7,501 bases of DNA from Nitrospirota bacterium (GTDB lineage: Bacteria > Nitrospirota > Thermodesulfovibrionia > Thermodesulfovibrionales > SM23-35), in the NCBI GenBank assembly GCA_029883145.1, contig JAOUJR010000080.1, positions 1 through 7,501 of the forward strand, given 5' to 3'. The notes beneath the pieces were generated by a model. That model ran no database searches, was not told the origin of the DNA, and was given only the letters and a program-made list of their open reading frames with translations. Positions 1-5,563 of the stretch are shown one piece after another. Position numbers and translations under genes: made by a program. Each line of letters opens with the position of its first letter. Within the stretch, counting starts at the first letter, position 1.

Positions 1-622
1 TGACTTTGCTCTCGGCATCAACATCCGCGTAGGTAACATTCCGTAAGAGCTGGTAGTTCTTGAAAAAAACCGCCGGCTCAAGGCAGTTAGGAGTAACCTT
101 TCCTTCCAAAGCGGGACGGTAAATAAATTCGAGTTTCTCTTTATGCCGTTTGTCGCATGTCGCTCTTGCAAATCCCGATTCGGATAGCTTCACCTCAAAG
201 AGTGTACGACCCCCCGATTCGAATTCAAGACAGAGATCAAAGTTTGTACCCTCGGCTTCATCCAGAATCCGTTCGAAGCTCCAGCTTCTAAGTTTCGCGA
301 CGGGGAGGTTTACGGCGTGCAATAAATGCGTGACATTGTAATTGGGCATTCCTAAAAAAGGAAAAAAGAGATTGAAGCACATGGCTTGGGATGAATTCAA
401 ATGGTGAAAGTCGGCGTGAAGTTTTATTTCTGGGTTACGTCTTTTGAAAGCCCAGAATTCTGAGCGAATTGTTTCGAGAATGTTAAAGGATTTTAATTGT
501 TCCGGAAGGATGTGATTGTAGCGTTTTCCATTCTTTTTCCAGATTCCATCTTCGGCAATGCCAAGATGAGTCTTTTTGTAAATTGCAAGGTGTTGTTTGA
601 GTCTCGTACCGTACGGGTCCAT
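1..622 (-). CDS. PGN_0703-like PD-(D/E)XK restriction endonuclease, C-terminus beyond window
   Basis: The reverse strand is open from ATG at 622 to the left edge without a stop, giving the first 207 residues. A conserved-looking block HLNSSQAMCFNLF lies at residues 74-86. It is followed by a nuclease-like core: Asp129 in NFDLC, then a beta-strand and Glu143-x-Lys145 in FEVKLSE, the D...ExK pattern of PD-(D/E)XK nucleases. From memory of the family, the combination resembles the PGN_0703-type putative restriction endonucleases, which would cut DNA in defence. The specific family name is inference, the nuclease core is visible. An in-frame TGA lies six codons upstream of the ATG, so this start is well bounded. 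The ribosome site (GAAGAAG) is weak. No methyltransferase is visible, so the enzyme may be orphan or its partner may lie further left. A promoter sits inside the inverted-repeat element just upstream. Confidence 0.75.
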   Translation of the reverse strand, partial: MDPYGTRLKQHLAIYKKTHLGIAEDGIWKKNGKRYNHILPEQLKSFNILETIRSEFWAFKRRNPEIKLHADFHHLNSSQAMCFNLFFPFLGMPNYNVTHLLHAVNLPVAKLRSWSFERILDEAEGTNFDLCLEFESGGRTLFEVKLSESGFARATCDKRHKEKLEFIYRPALEGKVTPNCLEPAVFFKNYQLLRNVTYADVDAESKV

Positions 623-639
623 TTTTACTTCTTCAGATC

Positions 640-664
640 ATCTAACAATTGTTATACGAAGTTC
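640..664 (-). other. attC-like half site (integron cassette recombination core)
   Basis: On the plus strand, 640-646 reads ATCTAAC, which fits the integron attC consensus RYYYAAC; on the minus strand it is GTTAGAT, fitting GTTRRRY. A 5-base spacer (AATTG) follows, then TTATACGAAGTTC, whose exact inverted copy is at 788-800. This matches the order core, spacer, inner arm of an attC site. The minus-strand endonuclease ORF starts 17 bases after the core, as a gene cassette would. Against it, the matching outer core is not found beyond 800, so only half the site is convincing, and the span would be longer than most attC sites. The 642-660 part recurs at 4816-4834 with one mismatch. Confidence 0.4.
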
Positions 665-800
665 TGTTTTTTGGTCCAATGGATTTAATATAGCACAAAC
701 GAGAATCTGAGCAACACGAATTATTGAATAAATTCGATAGGAACAATTTATGTCATTTCGTTTTTTGTCCGTAATACCAGAAAAAACGAACTTCGTATAA
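652..800. repeat. 149-bp inverted-repeat element with 13-bp perfect arms
   Basis: TTATACGAAGTTC at 652-664 is repeated exactly in inverted orientation at 788-800. With small gaps the arms extend to about 24 bases each (652-675 and 776-800), sharing GTTTTTT and GGT. A smaller palindrome, CGAATT at 717-722 and AATTCG at 731-736, is centred on the same axis (about 726). There is no ORF inside. The symmetry suggests a MITE-like element, an attC-like folding site, or a recombinase-invertible segment. The arms happen to resemble the loxP arm (TATACGAAGTT), which is probably coincidence. Confidence 0.8.
687..714 (-). promoter_or_regulatory. Candidate sigma-70 promoter for the endonuclease gene
   Basis: On the minus strand TTGCTC (709-714) is separated by 16 bases from TATATT (687-692). 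Transcription would start near 680, cross the left arm of the inverted repeat, and reach the endonuclease start at 622. The promoter therefore lies inside the repeat-flanked segment and would face the other way if that segment were inverted. Confidence 0.4.
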
Positions 801-920
801 TATGGCAATGCTTTCTTTCACTGTCGATTATCAGAGAAAATATGCACCATTTTACAAATTCTAAAGGCGTTTAGTTCAGGAAGCACTTCACACTAAACAG
901 TCCACTTAGAAATCGATATC

Positions 921-935
921 AGAACCGCCGGTTCT
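921..935. promoter_or_regulatory. 15-bp palindrome AGAACC-GCC-GGTTCT, possible operator
   Basis: A perfect 6+3+6 inverted repeat lies about 30 bases upstream of the -35 box of the recombinase promoter. Such a short dyad could bind a dimeric regulator or the recombinase itself; the sequence alone does not decide. No second copy was noticed in the window. Confidence 0.35.
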
Positions 936-965
936 CGCCTTTATCAGCATAATTACTGGTTTTCA

Positions 966-994
966 TTGCTCTGAACAGCATTATAGCAGATAAT
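966..994 (+). promoter_or_regulatory. Candidate promoter of the tyrosine recombinase
   Basis: TTGCTC (966-971) and GATAAT (989-994) are spaced by 17 bases, predicting a start near 1001 and a leader of about 50 bases ahead of the ATG at 1053. TATAGC at 982-987 is an alternative -10 box. Confidence 0.35.
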
Positions 995-1052
995 GATGAT
1001 AGAGCAGACCCCAGAATTATTACAAATCCTAAAACTTCACAGGAGGAAAATA

Positions 1053-1892
1053 ATGACTATTCAAAAAGCCATAGAACATTTTAAGAACCATCAAAGGACA
1101 TCACTAAAGAAAAGGACTCAGGATGGGTATAAGAATCTTCTGAAACGTTTCAAAAGCGAATTTAGCGACCGTGATGTCGAGACTGTCAAGGCAGAAGAAT
1201 TATGCCGATTCCTTGAAACCTACACTGAGGGGTTAGCCAGGGCTACCCGGCGACTCAGATATGCCCAATTGAGAGCCCTCTTTAATTTCATCATCGACAC
1301 GTTCGAGATCAACATCAAGAACCCTTGCTGTGTTCCCCAGTTGTTTAAGTCTTTCAAGAATATTCAACAGCGGCCCCGCAAGATTCTGGACAAAGAAACC
1401 GTGGACGAAATCATCTTCAACTCTAAGAATACACGGGACCGTCTGATTCTGGAACTTCAGGCCCGCTGTGGTCTCCGAGTTGGTGAAGTTCTGAATCTCA
1501 AGGTATCTGACGTATCCCAACGAAAACTTATGCTCCAAGAACCTAAATCTGGCCGAGAGGTTGAGGTAGCTTTTATGCCTGAGCATATCGCCGTCCGGTT
1601 GGCTGACTATATTGCAAGCAGGAATCTGTCTCCAAACGACAGAGTATTTGGTATTTGCTACACAACAGCCAGAAATCTTGTGACCAAACTCGGACAGAAG
1701 CTTAACGTACGCATATCCCCTCACGATCTTCGCAGACATTCTGCAACCTATGCCAGCAGGAATGGCGTTCCCTTGGAGATCATCTCAAAAGTCATCCTGA
1801 GGCACCAGGATTTGAAAACCATCCAGGTTTATCTCGGTAAGGTGAGCGATTCTGAGGCGATCAGGTGGATGGACGTTCTACACGGGAAATAG
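1053..1892 (+). CDS. Tyrosine recombinase / site-specific integrase
   Basis: This 279-residue protein would cut and rejoin DNA through a covalent tyrosine-DNA intermediate. Residues 1-105 form the N-terminal SAM-like, core-binding domain (MTIQKAIEHF...). Residues about 110-275 form the catalytic domain. All expected residues are present: Arg142 (GLRVGEVLNL), Lys165 in the beta-hairpin (EPKSGRE), His224 and Arg227 (HDLRRH), His251 (ILRHQD, where most relatives have LGH) and nucleophile Tyr260 (IQVYLGK). The start is set at 1053 because AGGAGG (1041-1046) stands 6 bases before that ATG; an upstream in-frame ATG at 993 has no ribosome site. The length fits XerC/D-like stand-alone recombinases. 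The protein lacks the extra segment before the third catalytic box that marks IntI integron integrases. It is divergent from the endonuclease gene, with the inverted-repeat element between. No Xis-like partner is visible. Its target could be the adjacent repeats, but this is unproven. Confidence 0.93.
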   Translation: MTIQKAIEHFKNHQRTSLKKRTQDGYKNLLKRFKSEFSDRDVETVKAEELCRFLETYTEGLARATRRLRYAQLRALFNFIIDTFEINIKNPCCVPQLFKSFKNIQQRPRKILDKETVDEIIFNSKNTRDRLILELQARCGLRVGEVLNLKVSDVSQRKLMLQEPKSGREVEVAFMPEHIAVRLADYIASRNLSPNDRVFGICYTTARNLVTKLGQKLNVRISPHDLRRHSATYASRNGVPLEIISKVILRHQDLKTIQVYLGKVSDSEAIRWMDVLHGK

Positions 1893-2074
1893 CCCATACC
1901 TGAAAAGATAAACAGCTTCTGGGGTCTGCAGTTGTCTAGCTGCGAGAAGGCAATAATTCATCCTGAATTAAACGCTTCTTGATCCCCCGATAAAGATCAG
2001 TAGTATCTGCCACTTACCGATCAGTGGAGAACTTGATTATGTGACAAAGGGGCTGCAATGAAAAAGCTTTTTTG

Positions 2075-2785
2075 CTACGGCGCATTAATATTGTTATTAC
2101 ATATCAATATTTCTCCAGTTTCAGAATTCTGCGCAATTGTATCAATTCTTTTTTTCTGCCCTGAATATAAAGGATCGTCCAATGAATATGCAATTATCGG
2201 TCTTAATCCTCTGCCTGCATATTCCAATGTTTTAAATAAGTAACCAATAAACGATCCCGAATAGCGGTAGCAGCGTATGCAGCCCTCAACACGCTTTTGA
2301 ATTAAATACTCATATCCTTTCCAACGGGAAATTTTGGGACAATGTTCAATCCACTCATCAATAGTGAACCTGACCAAATTAATAATTTCTTGTTTGGCTG
2401 TCACATTTCCTTTTTGAGCAATTCTTACTAACGCAATGCTAATAATATCTCGTATAGACTTGTCATCTTTTTCCGCCGGAGTGAGAAAGGTATAGAGTTT
2501 ACCATCGTATTTACGAAGAATAATTTTAACTTCGGATTTATTTTGATATGGTTTTGTTCCGTTACGCCGTGATGTAATCCATCGTCTTCTAAATTTACGA
2601 TCTAAAGCACGGGTAATTCTGTCCCAATCTATCCCGCCGATTTCTCTTCTTATGTTCTTCTGAAAAAAACGATAAATATGTGGAGCATATTCTCGTATCC
2701 AGGAACTATTGAATGTATCGGGGTTTTTCTTCCTTATCAGTTTGTTTATGGTTTTCACGGCAGAATCAAAATCCACTGTATTCAA
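2075..2785 (-). CDS. Unknown protein with sigma-70-like C-terminal half
   Basis: An uninterrupted 236-codon frame ends in TAG at 2075-2077. The N-terminal half (residues 1-105) is basic, with GGIDWDRITRALDRKFRRRW around 50-69, and I do not recognise it. The C-terminal half reads like a sigma-factor core. A helix-rich stretch at 110-150 (DIISIALVRIAQ, FTIDEWIE) is followed by a block at 158-190 (YEYLIQKRVEGCIRCYRYSG, then GYLFKTLEYAGR) and by SLDDPL at 201-206. The order recalls sigma-70 region 2 leading to the common SLD.P linker, but I see no clear region 4 helix-turn-helix, so it may be sigma-like rather than a working sigma factor. The start is uncertain: TTG at 2785 has no good ribosome site, GTG three codons on is possible, and the frame continues upstream past a TAG at 2807-2809. 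It is convergent with the recombinase, and the DUF4143 ATPase lies upstream on the same strand, 184 bases away. Confidence 0.7.
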   Translation of the reverse strand: MNTVDFDSAVKTINKLIRKKNPDTFNSSWIREYAPHIYRFFQKNIRREIGGIDWDRITRALDRKFRRRWITSRRNGTKPYQNKSEVKIILRKYDGKLYTFLTPAEKDDKSIRDIISIALVRIAQKGNVTAKQEIINLVRFTIDEWIEHCPKISRWKGYEYLIQKRVEGCIRCYRYSGSFIGYLFKTLEYAGRGLRPIIAYSLDDPLYSGQKKRIDTIAQNSETGEILICNNNINAP

Positions 2786-2969
2786 TTTAAGAGTATTCAG
2801 TTTCTGCTACACAAAAGCGAGAAATCTGGTCACGAGTCCTTGCAAAAAGATAAAGATATCTCCATATGGAAGATAGAAACATATTTTAACAAACAAATGC
2901 CGGGGTCTGTTGAGTTCATAATGCCATAAGTGCAAATCGTGGGCCAGTCCTTGGGAGGACAGGGCAAAA

Positions 2970-4109
2970 CTACCTTGCCAACTCTTTAATCAAGTCTTCA
3001 AGATTTACAAACTTGACCATGACATCATCATAGCTCCGAGAATACGATCTTTTGACATCGGATACAACCACAAAATTAAGCCCCTTCGGATAGTACCTTC
3101 GAAAGATCTTAAGATTTGTCGGATCAAAATCTGCTGTAGTCCATTTGCACTCGATGACCGTCGGCGCAACCTGTTTTTTCATTATTATGAAGTCCACCTC
3201 GTGTTTCTGTTTGTCACGCCAATAGTAAATCTTTCTGGACTGAGTCTGGGCAAGTATCTCATTTAATACAAAATGCTCCCATAAGGTTCCCATATCGTCT
3301 TGGCGGAGTTTGTCCCATCCACGGTAATAGCACATGAAACCGGTATCAAAGGCATAGACCTTGGGGGCGGACACTATCTCTGTAGGTCGGTGTGACGTGA
3401 ATGGCCGAATTACGTGCGCCACATACGTTGCTTCAAGAACGGCAAGATAATTTGAAATAGTCGACCTGCTGACCTCACAGGGACCTGCAAAGCTGCTCGC
3501 TTCAAAAATCCCGCCGCTTTGGATCAGGAGGAGTTCAGCAAACTTTAGGAATGAATACCGTCTCTCAAGCCTGAAGAGTTCCAGGATATCCTTGGCCCAG
3601 AAGGCATCCATCCATTCCTGGAAATCGCGCTCGGGAAACCCCTTCGCCATGAAGAATGGAGGCAGCCCGCCATGCAGAAAACGATGGGATATATCCGTTT
3701 TCTTGAAGTCCTGGAGGTCCTCGGTTATCATAGGCGTAAGCCATAGCTCATATTTTCGGCCGGATAGTGTGTCCTTAAACTTTGCTGAGGCCCCCAGAGT
3801 CGAGGAGCCGGTGGCCACAATCTTCGTTTCCGGAAAATGATCAGCCGCGATCTTTAGAATCTCAGATGGATTAGCCAGACGGTGCACCTCATCCATAACC
3901 ACCGTTCGCCCCTTAAGATCCTCAAGGAAGGACTGAGGGTCTTCCATCATTTTCCTGACGCGGGGCAGTTCACAATCGAAATGCTCGATGTTAGGAAGGC
4001 TCTTACAAAGCACCGTCTTGCCAACGCGACGAACACCAGAAAGCCAGAGAACAGAGCGTTTCTGCAATCCTTCAGTTATCTTTTTAAGCCAGAAATGTCT
4101 TTTTACCAT
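2970..4109 (-). CDS. AAA-family ATPase with DUF4143 C-terminal domain
   Basis: The 379-residue protein has the two-part build of the widespread AAA_14/DUF4143 family. The ATPase part shows Walker A GVRRVGKT (25-32), Walker B VVMDE (70-74) and a sensor-like ATGSS (99-103). The C-terminal part contains VYAFDTGFM (251-259) and then YYWRDKQKHEVDFII with IECKW: Asp306, Glu320 and Lys322 form the PD-(D/E)XK-like pattern usual in this domain. The length is typical and nothing appears broken. The biological role of the family is unsettled; it is often found singly in accessory regions, and links to DNA handling or defence are inference. ATG at 4109 is preferred; an in-frame TTG two codons upstream is the alternative. 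The ribosome site is weak (AAGATAG). A good promoter is found just upstream, so the gene is probably transcribed alone. Confidence 0.93.
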   Translation of the reverse strand: MVKRHFWLKKITEGLQKRSVLWLSGVRRVGKTVLCKSLPNIEHFDCELPRVRKMMEDPQSFLEDLKGRTVVMDEVHRLANPSEILKIAADHFPETKIVATGSSTLGASAKFKDTLSGRKYELWLTPMITEDLQDFKKTDISHRFLHGGLPPFFMAKGFPERDFQEWMDAFWAKDILELFRLERRYSFLKFAELLLIQSGGIFEASSFAGPCEVSRSTISNYLAVLEATYVAHVIRPFTSHRPTEIVSAPKVYAFDTGFMCYYRGWDKLRQDDMGTLWEHFVLNEILAQTQSRKIYYWRDKQKHEVDFIIMKKQVAPTVIECKWTTADFDPTNLKIFRRYYPKGLNFVVVSDVKRSYSRSYDDVMVKFVNLEDLIKELAR

Positions 4110-4130
4110 TTGCAACTATCTTATCATTTA

Positions 4131-4158
4131 GTTATACCAAATGCAACAAAAGCCGCAA
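4131..4158 (-). promoter_or_regulatory. Promoter of the DUF4143 ATPase gene
   Basis: On the minus strand TTGCGG (4153-4158) lies 16 bases from TATAAC (4131-4136). Transcription would begin near 4125, about 16 bases before the ATG at 4109, leaving a very short leader. Confidence 0.5.
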
Positions 4159-4319
4159 TTAGATTTCTTATCCTGTCATTGGCATTAAGTAGATGGGAAT
4201 CCGTGGCAAAGCTTTTCGAAATAGTCAGCAGTACGGTCGGGAGTCAACATACCTGGCGAGATATCTGCGGCATGGCTTAAGCAGGTGGAGGTTAACCGAC
4301 ATCGCTATATTACTTCGTC

Positions 4320-4426
4320 TTAGCGCATCTCCTCATAAAATGAGTACTTCTCCTCGTATTCAATGACCTGCCAGTTTTTAGCGATGCGTCATTCAAATGG
4401 AAAGTCACACCATTAATCTCCTGCAT
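4320..4426 (-). pseudogene. Small frameshifted ORF, possibly an antitoxin-like fragment
   Basis: ATG at 4426 opens a frame reading MQEINGVTFHLNDASLK. After the run of five A (near 4376-4380) the neighbouring frame reads NWQVIEYEEKYSFYEEMR and stops at TAA (4320-4322). One extra A would join the two into a 36-residue acidic, protein-like sequence. Without the shift the first frame continues with an arginine-rich, implausible tail to a stop at 4310-4312. The composition recalls small acidic antitoxins, but I cannot name a family. A stop lies three codons upstream of the ATG and there is no ribosome site. It may be a decaying gene remnant, a sequencing error in the A run, or chance. Confidence 0.3.
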
Positions 4427-4760
4427 AGTTATTTAGTAGAATGGGAAATGAACAGATATCGAAAATTGATGCTTTTGCGTATTCCTGTGAGAAACTAACG
4501 ATGGTTGCGTCTTTTCTGAACCTATGGATGAGTCGTTAACTTGACTAATGCGCTGTGGTTATTCGAAATGGCTCAGAATCAATGTCCTGATTCATCGGAA
4601 TACGCATCCATATAGACTCAAGTGAACTACGCAGCCTGAGGGGGTCAGTTTTCAATGAGAAAAGGGGTCACTTTTCAGTAAGACTCTACACCTGTATTCG
4701 CAACTCACTGCCCTGCCCGCAAAAATTCCGAAGATCTGAAGGGTTGTTCATTTTATGTCT
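4427..4760. other. Gene-poor intergenic stretch
   Basis: I see no convincing reading frame on either strand here. It holds the 23-bp tandem repeat at 4641-4677 and a 9-bp inverted repeat (GCGTATTCC at 4477-4485, GGAATACGC at 4597-4605) that may be chance. Together with the small frameshifted ORF, the stretch looks like debris from past insertions. Confidence 0.5.
4641..4677 (+). repeat. Two 14-bp direct repeats, likely insertion-sequence end remnant
   Basis: GGGGTCAGTTTTCA (4641-4654) and GGGGTCACTTTTCA (4664-4677) differ at one base and repeat with a period of 23. Several closely spaced copies of such a motif near an end are characteristic of IS21-family elements, and GGGGTCA...TTTTCA motifs of this kind are familiar beside such elements. 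No transposase is present in the window, so this would be a solo end or remnant. The family assignment is inference. Confidence 0.45.
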
Positions 4761-4788
4761 TTTGAATAATTACAAAATCTGCTATATT
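4761..4788 (+). promoter_or_regulatory. Candidate promoter for the ridA-like remnant
   Basis: TTTGAA (4761-4766) and TATATT (4783-4788) are 16 bases apart. A start near 4795 would place the repeated core at 4816-4834 inside the transcript leader, about 95 bases before the ATG at 4890. Confidence 0.4.
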
Positions 4789-4815
4789 CTTTCCATTAGA
4801 GATGTCAACAGGTAA

Positions 4816-4834
4816 TTCGTATAATAATTGTTAG
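4816..4834 (+). repeat. Second copy of the attC-like core
   Basis: TTCGTATAATAATTGTTAG matches the minus-strand sequence at 642-660 at 18 of 19 positions, and a preceding ACAG is also shared if one gap is allowed. It ends in GTTAGTC, one base off the attC form GTTRRRY. Like the first copy it precedes an accessory gene on the same strand. A small inverted repeat, TTGTT/AACAA, overlaps its end (4828-4843). I find no partner arm upstream that would complete an attC site. Confidence 0.6.
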
Positions 4835-4889
4835 TCGCAACAATATGCATTCGGCTGCGAGCGAGAATTTCATTAATCTGGAGACAACT

Positions 4890-5264
4890 ATGAAACAAAT
4901 TTCATCTCTTATTTTTGGCATCTGCCTTTGCTTTGCTTTAGCTGTTAGTGCTCAAGCTCAGCACCAGAACCAAGCCTGCACCTCAAAAACTACCCACGAC
5001 ATTCAGGTTAAGTCAGGAGATAGACCTATAGTGGAATATTTGAATCCAAGAGGCGACTCAAACTTGCCGTTTTCCGAAGCGGTCCGATTAGGAGATTTGT
5101 TGATATTATCAGGAAAGATCGGTACAGATAGTTCCGGTAAGCTTGTTACAGGAGGCATCAAGGCAGAGATAAAACAGACCATGGAGAACATTCGTAGCGC
5201 ATTGGAGGCATATGGATCATCGTTAGATCAAGTAGTAAAGTGCACGGTAATGCTACAAACATGA
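4890..5264 (+). pseudogene. Secreted RidA-family protein, 3'-truncated
   Basis: The 124-residue product starts with a Sec signal peptide (MKQISSLIFG, then a hydrophobic core, cleavage about A23 in SAQA). From about residue 43 it is clearly RidA/YjgF: LPFSEAVRLGDLLILSGKIG at 59-78, a GKLV..GGI segment and QTMENI at 96-101. RidA proteins hydrolyse reactive enamine or imine intermediates; exported versions are less well understood. The homology stops abruptly at VKCTVML (117-122) and a stop follows two codons later. About 45 C-terminal residues are missing, including the region with the conserved arginine needed for catalysis, so activity is unlikely. ATG at 4890 is chosen because GGAG (4880-4883) precedes it and the signal peptide begins there; an upstream in-frame ATG at 4845 lacks both. 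The truncation coincides with the start of the RelE remnant. Confidence 0.82.
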
Positions 5265-5452
5265 AAGTGCTCGAAGATAATCCCTTTCCAAGGGGAAAAT
5301 TGATTAAAAAGATTAAGGGAACAAAATCAGCTTTCTACAGGCTCAGGATTGATAAATACAGGGTATTTTTTATGATTGAAGCTGACAGGGTCATCATTTT
5401 AAGAATTTTGAGTAAGAAGGACGCTGAACGCTTCATTCAAAACCTGAATTGA
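5261..5452 (+). pseudogene. RelE/ParE-family toxin, 5'-truncated
   Basis: The 63 residues match the C-terminal two-thirds of a RelE/ParE mRNA-interferase or gyrase toxin: NPFPRGKLIKKIKG (7-20), FYRLRIDKYRVFF (25-37), VIILRILSKKDAERFI (44-59). Family members are normally about 85-95 residues, so the first helices, about 25 residues, are missing. No antitoxin gene is adjacent. ATG at 5261 overlaps the stop of the truncated RidA frame as ATGA, so it could be made by translational coupling; a GTG at 5240 would extend it by seven residues. There is no ribosome site of its own. Loss of the N-terminus probably inactivates it, which would also explain why it survives without an antitoxin. Confidence 0.78.
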
Positions 5453-5496
5453 TTTTAAGCTATGCAGCTTGTGATAAATACATACGGTTCATATTT

Positions 5497-5543
5497 GAGG
5501 AAGCAAAGGGGGCTGGGTGAACCCCAGCCCCCTTTGCTTCCTC
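5497..5543. terminator. Perfect 21-bp stem between convergent genes
   Basis: The arms 5497-5517 and 5523-5543 pair without mismatch around a 5-base loop (TGAAC); the inner part is GGGGGCTGGG against CCCAGCCCCC. It stands 44 bases after the RelE remnant and 20 bases after the stop of the minus-strand secreted protein, so it most likely serves both directions. Neither side has a clear T-run, so it may act as an mRNA 3' stabiliser or depend on Rho rather than being a textbook intrinsic terminator. Confidence 0.65.
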
Positions 5544-5563
5544 TGCACGTGCGTGCTTAGGTT

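Noticed and set aside
652..800. loxP-like arms (TATACGAAGTT in both orientations)
   Set aside because: A true lox site has an 8-bp spacer, here the arms are 123 bp apart and the recombinase is not Cre-like; the match is probably chance or shared attC-type sequence.
993..1052. Upstream ATG (993) as the recombinase start
   Set aside because: It overlaps the predicted -10 box and has no ribosome site, while ATG at 1053 has AGGAGG at ideal spacing.
1233..1739. 168-codon minus-strand frame inside the recombinase gene
   Set aside because: It is the antisense shadow of a gene with intact catalytic motifs.
2058..2243. 61-codon plus-strand frame starting MKKLFCYGALILLL, like a signal peptide
   Set aside because: It overlaps the minus-strand sigma-like gene almost entirely and has no ribosome site; the hydrophobic start is a by-product of antisense reading.
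3882..4280. 132-codon plus-strand frame across the 5' end of the ATPase gene
   Set aside because: Most of it is antisense to the Walker region of the ATPase and it has no recognisable motif.
4477..4605. 9-bp inverted repeat GCGTATTCC / GGAATACGC
   Set aside because: Short and isolated over about 130 bases; could well occur by chance and no gene or element is bounded by it.
5457..5470. AAGCT-ATGC-AGCTT hairpin after the RelE remnant as a terminator
   Set aside because: Only five pairs and no T-run; the 21-bp stem just downstream is a far better candidate.
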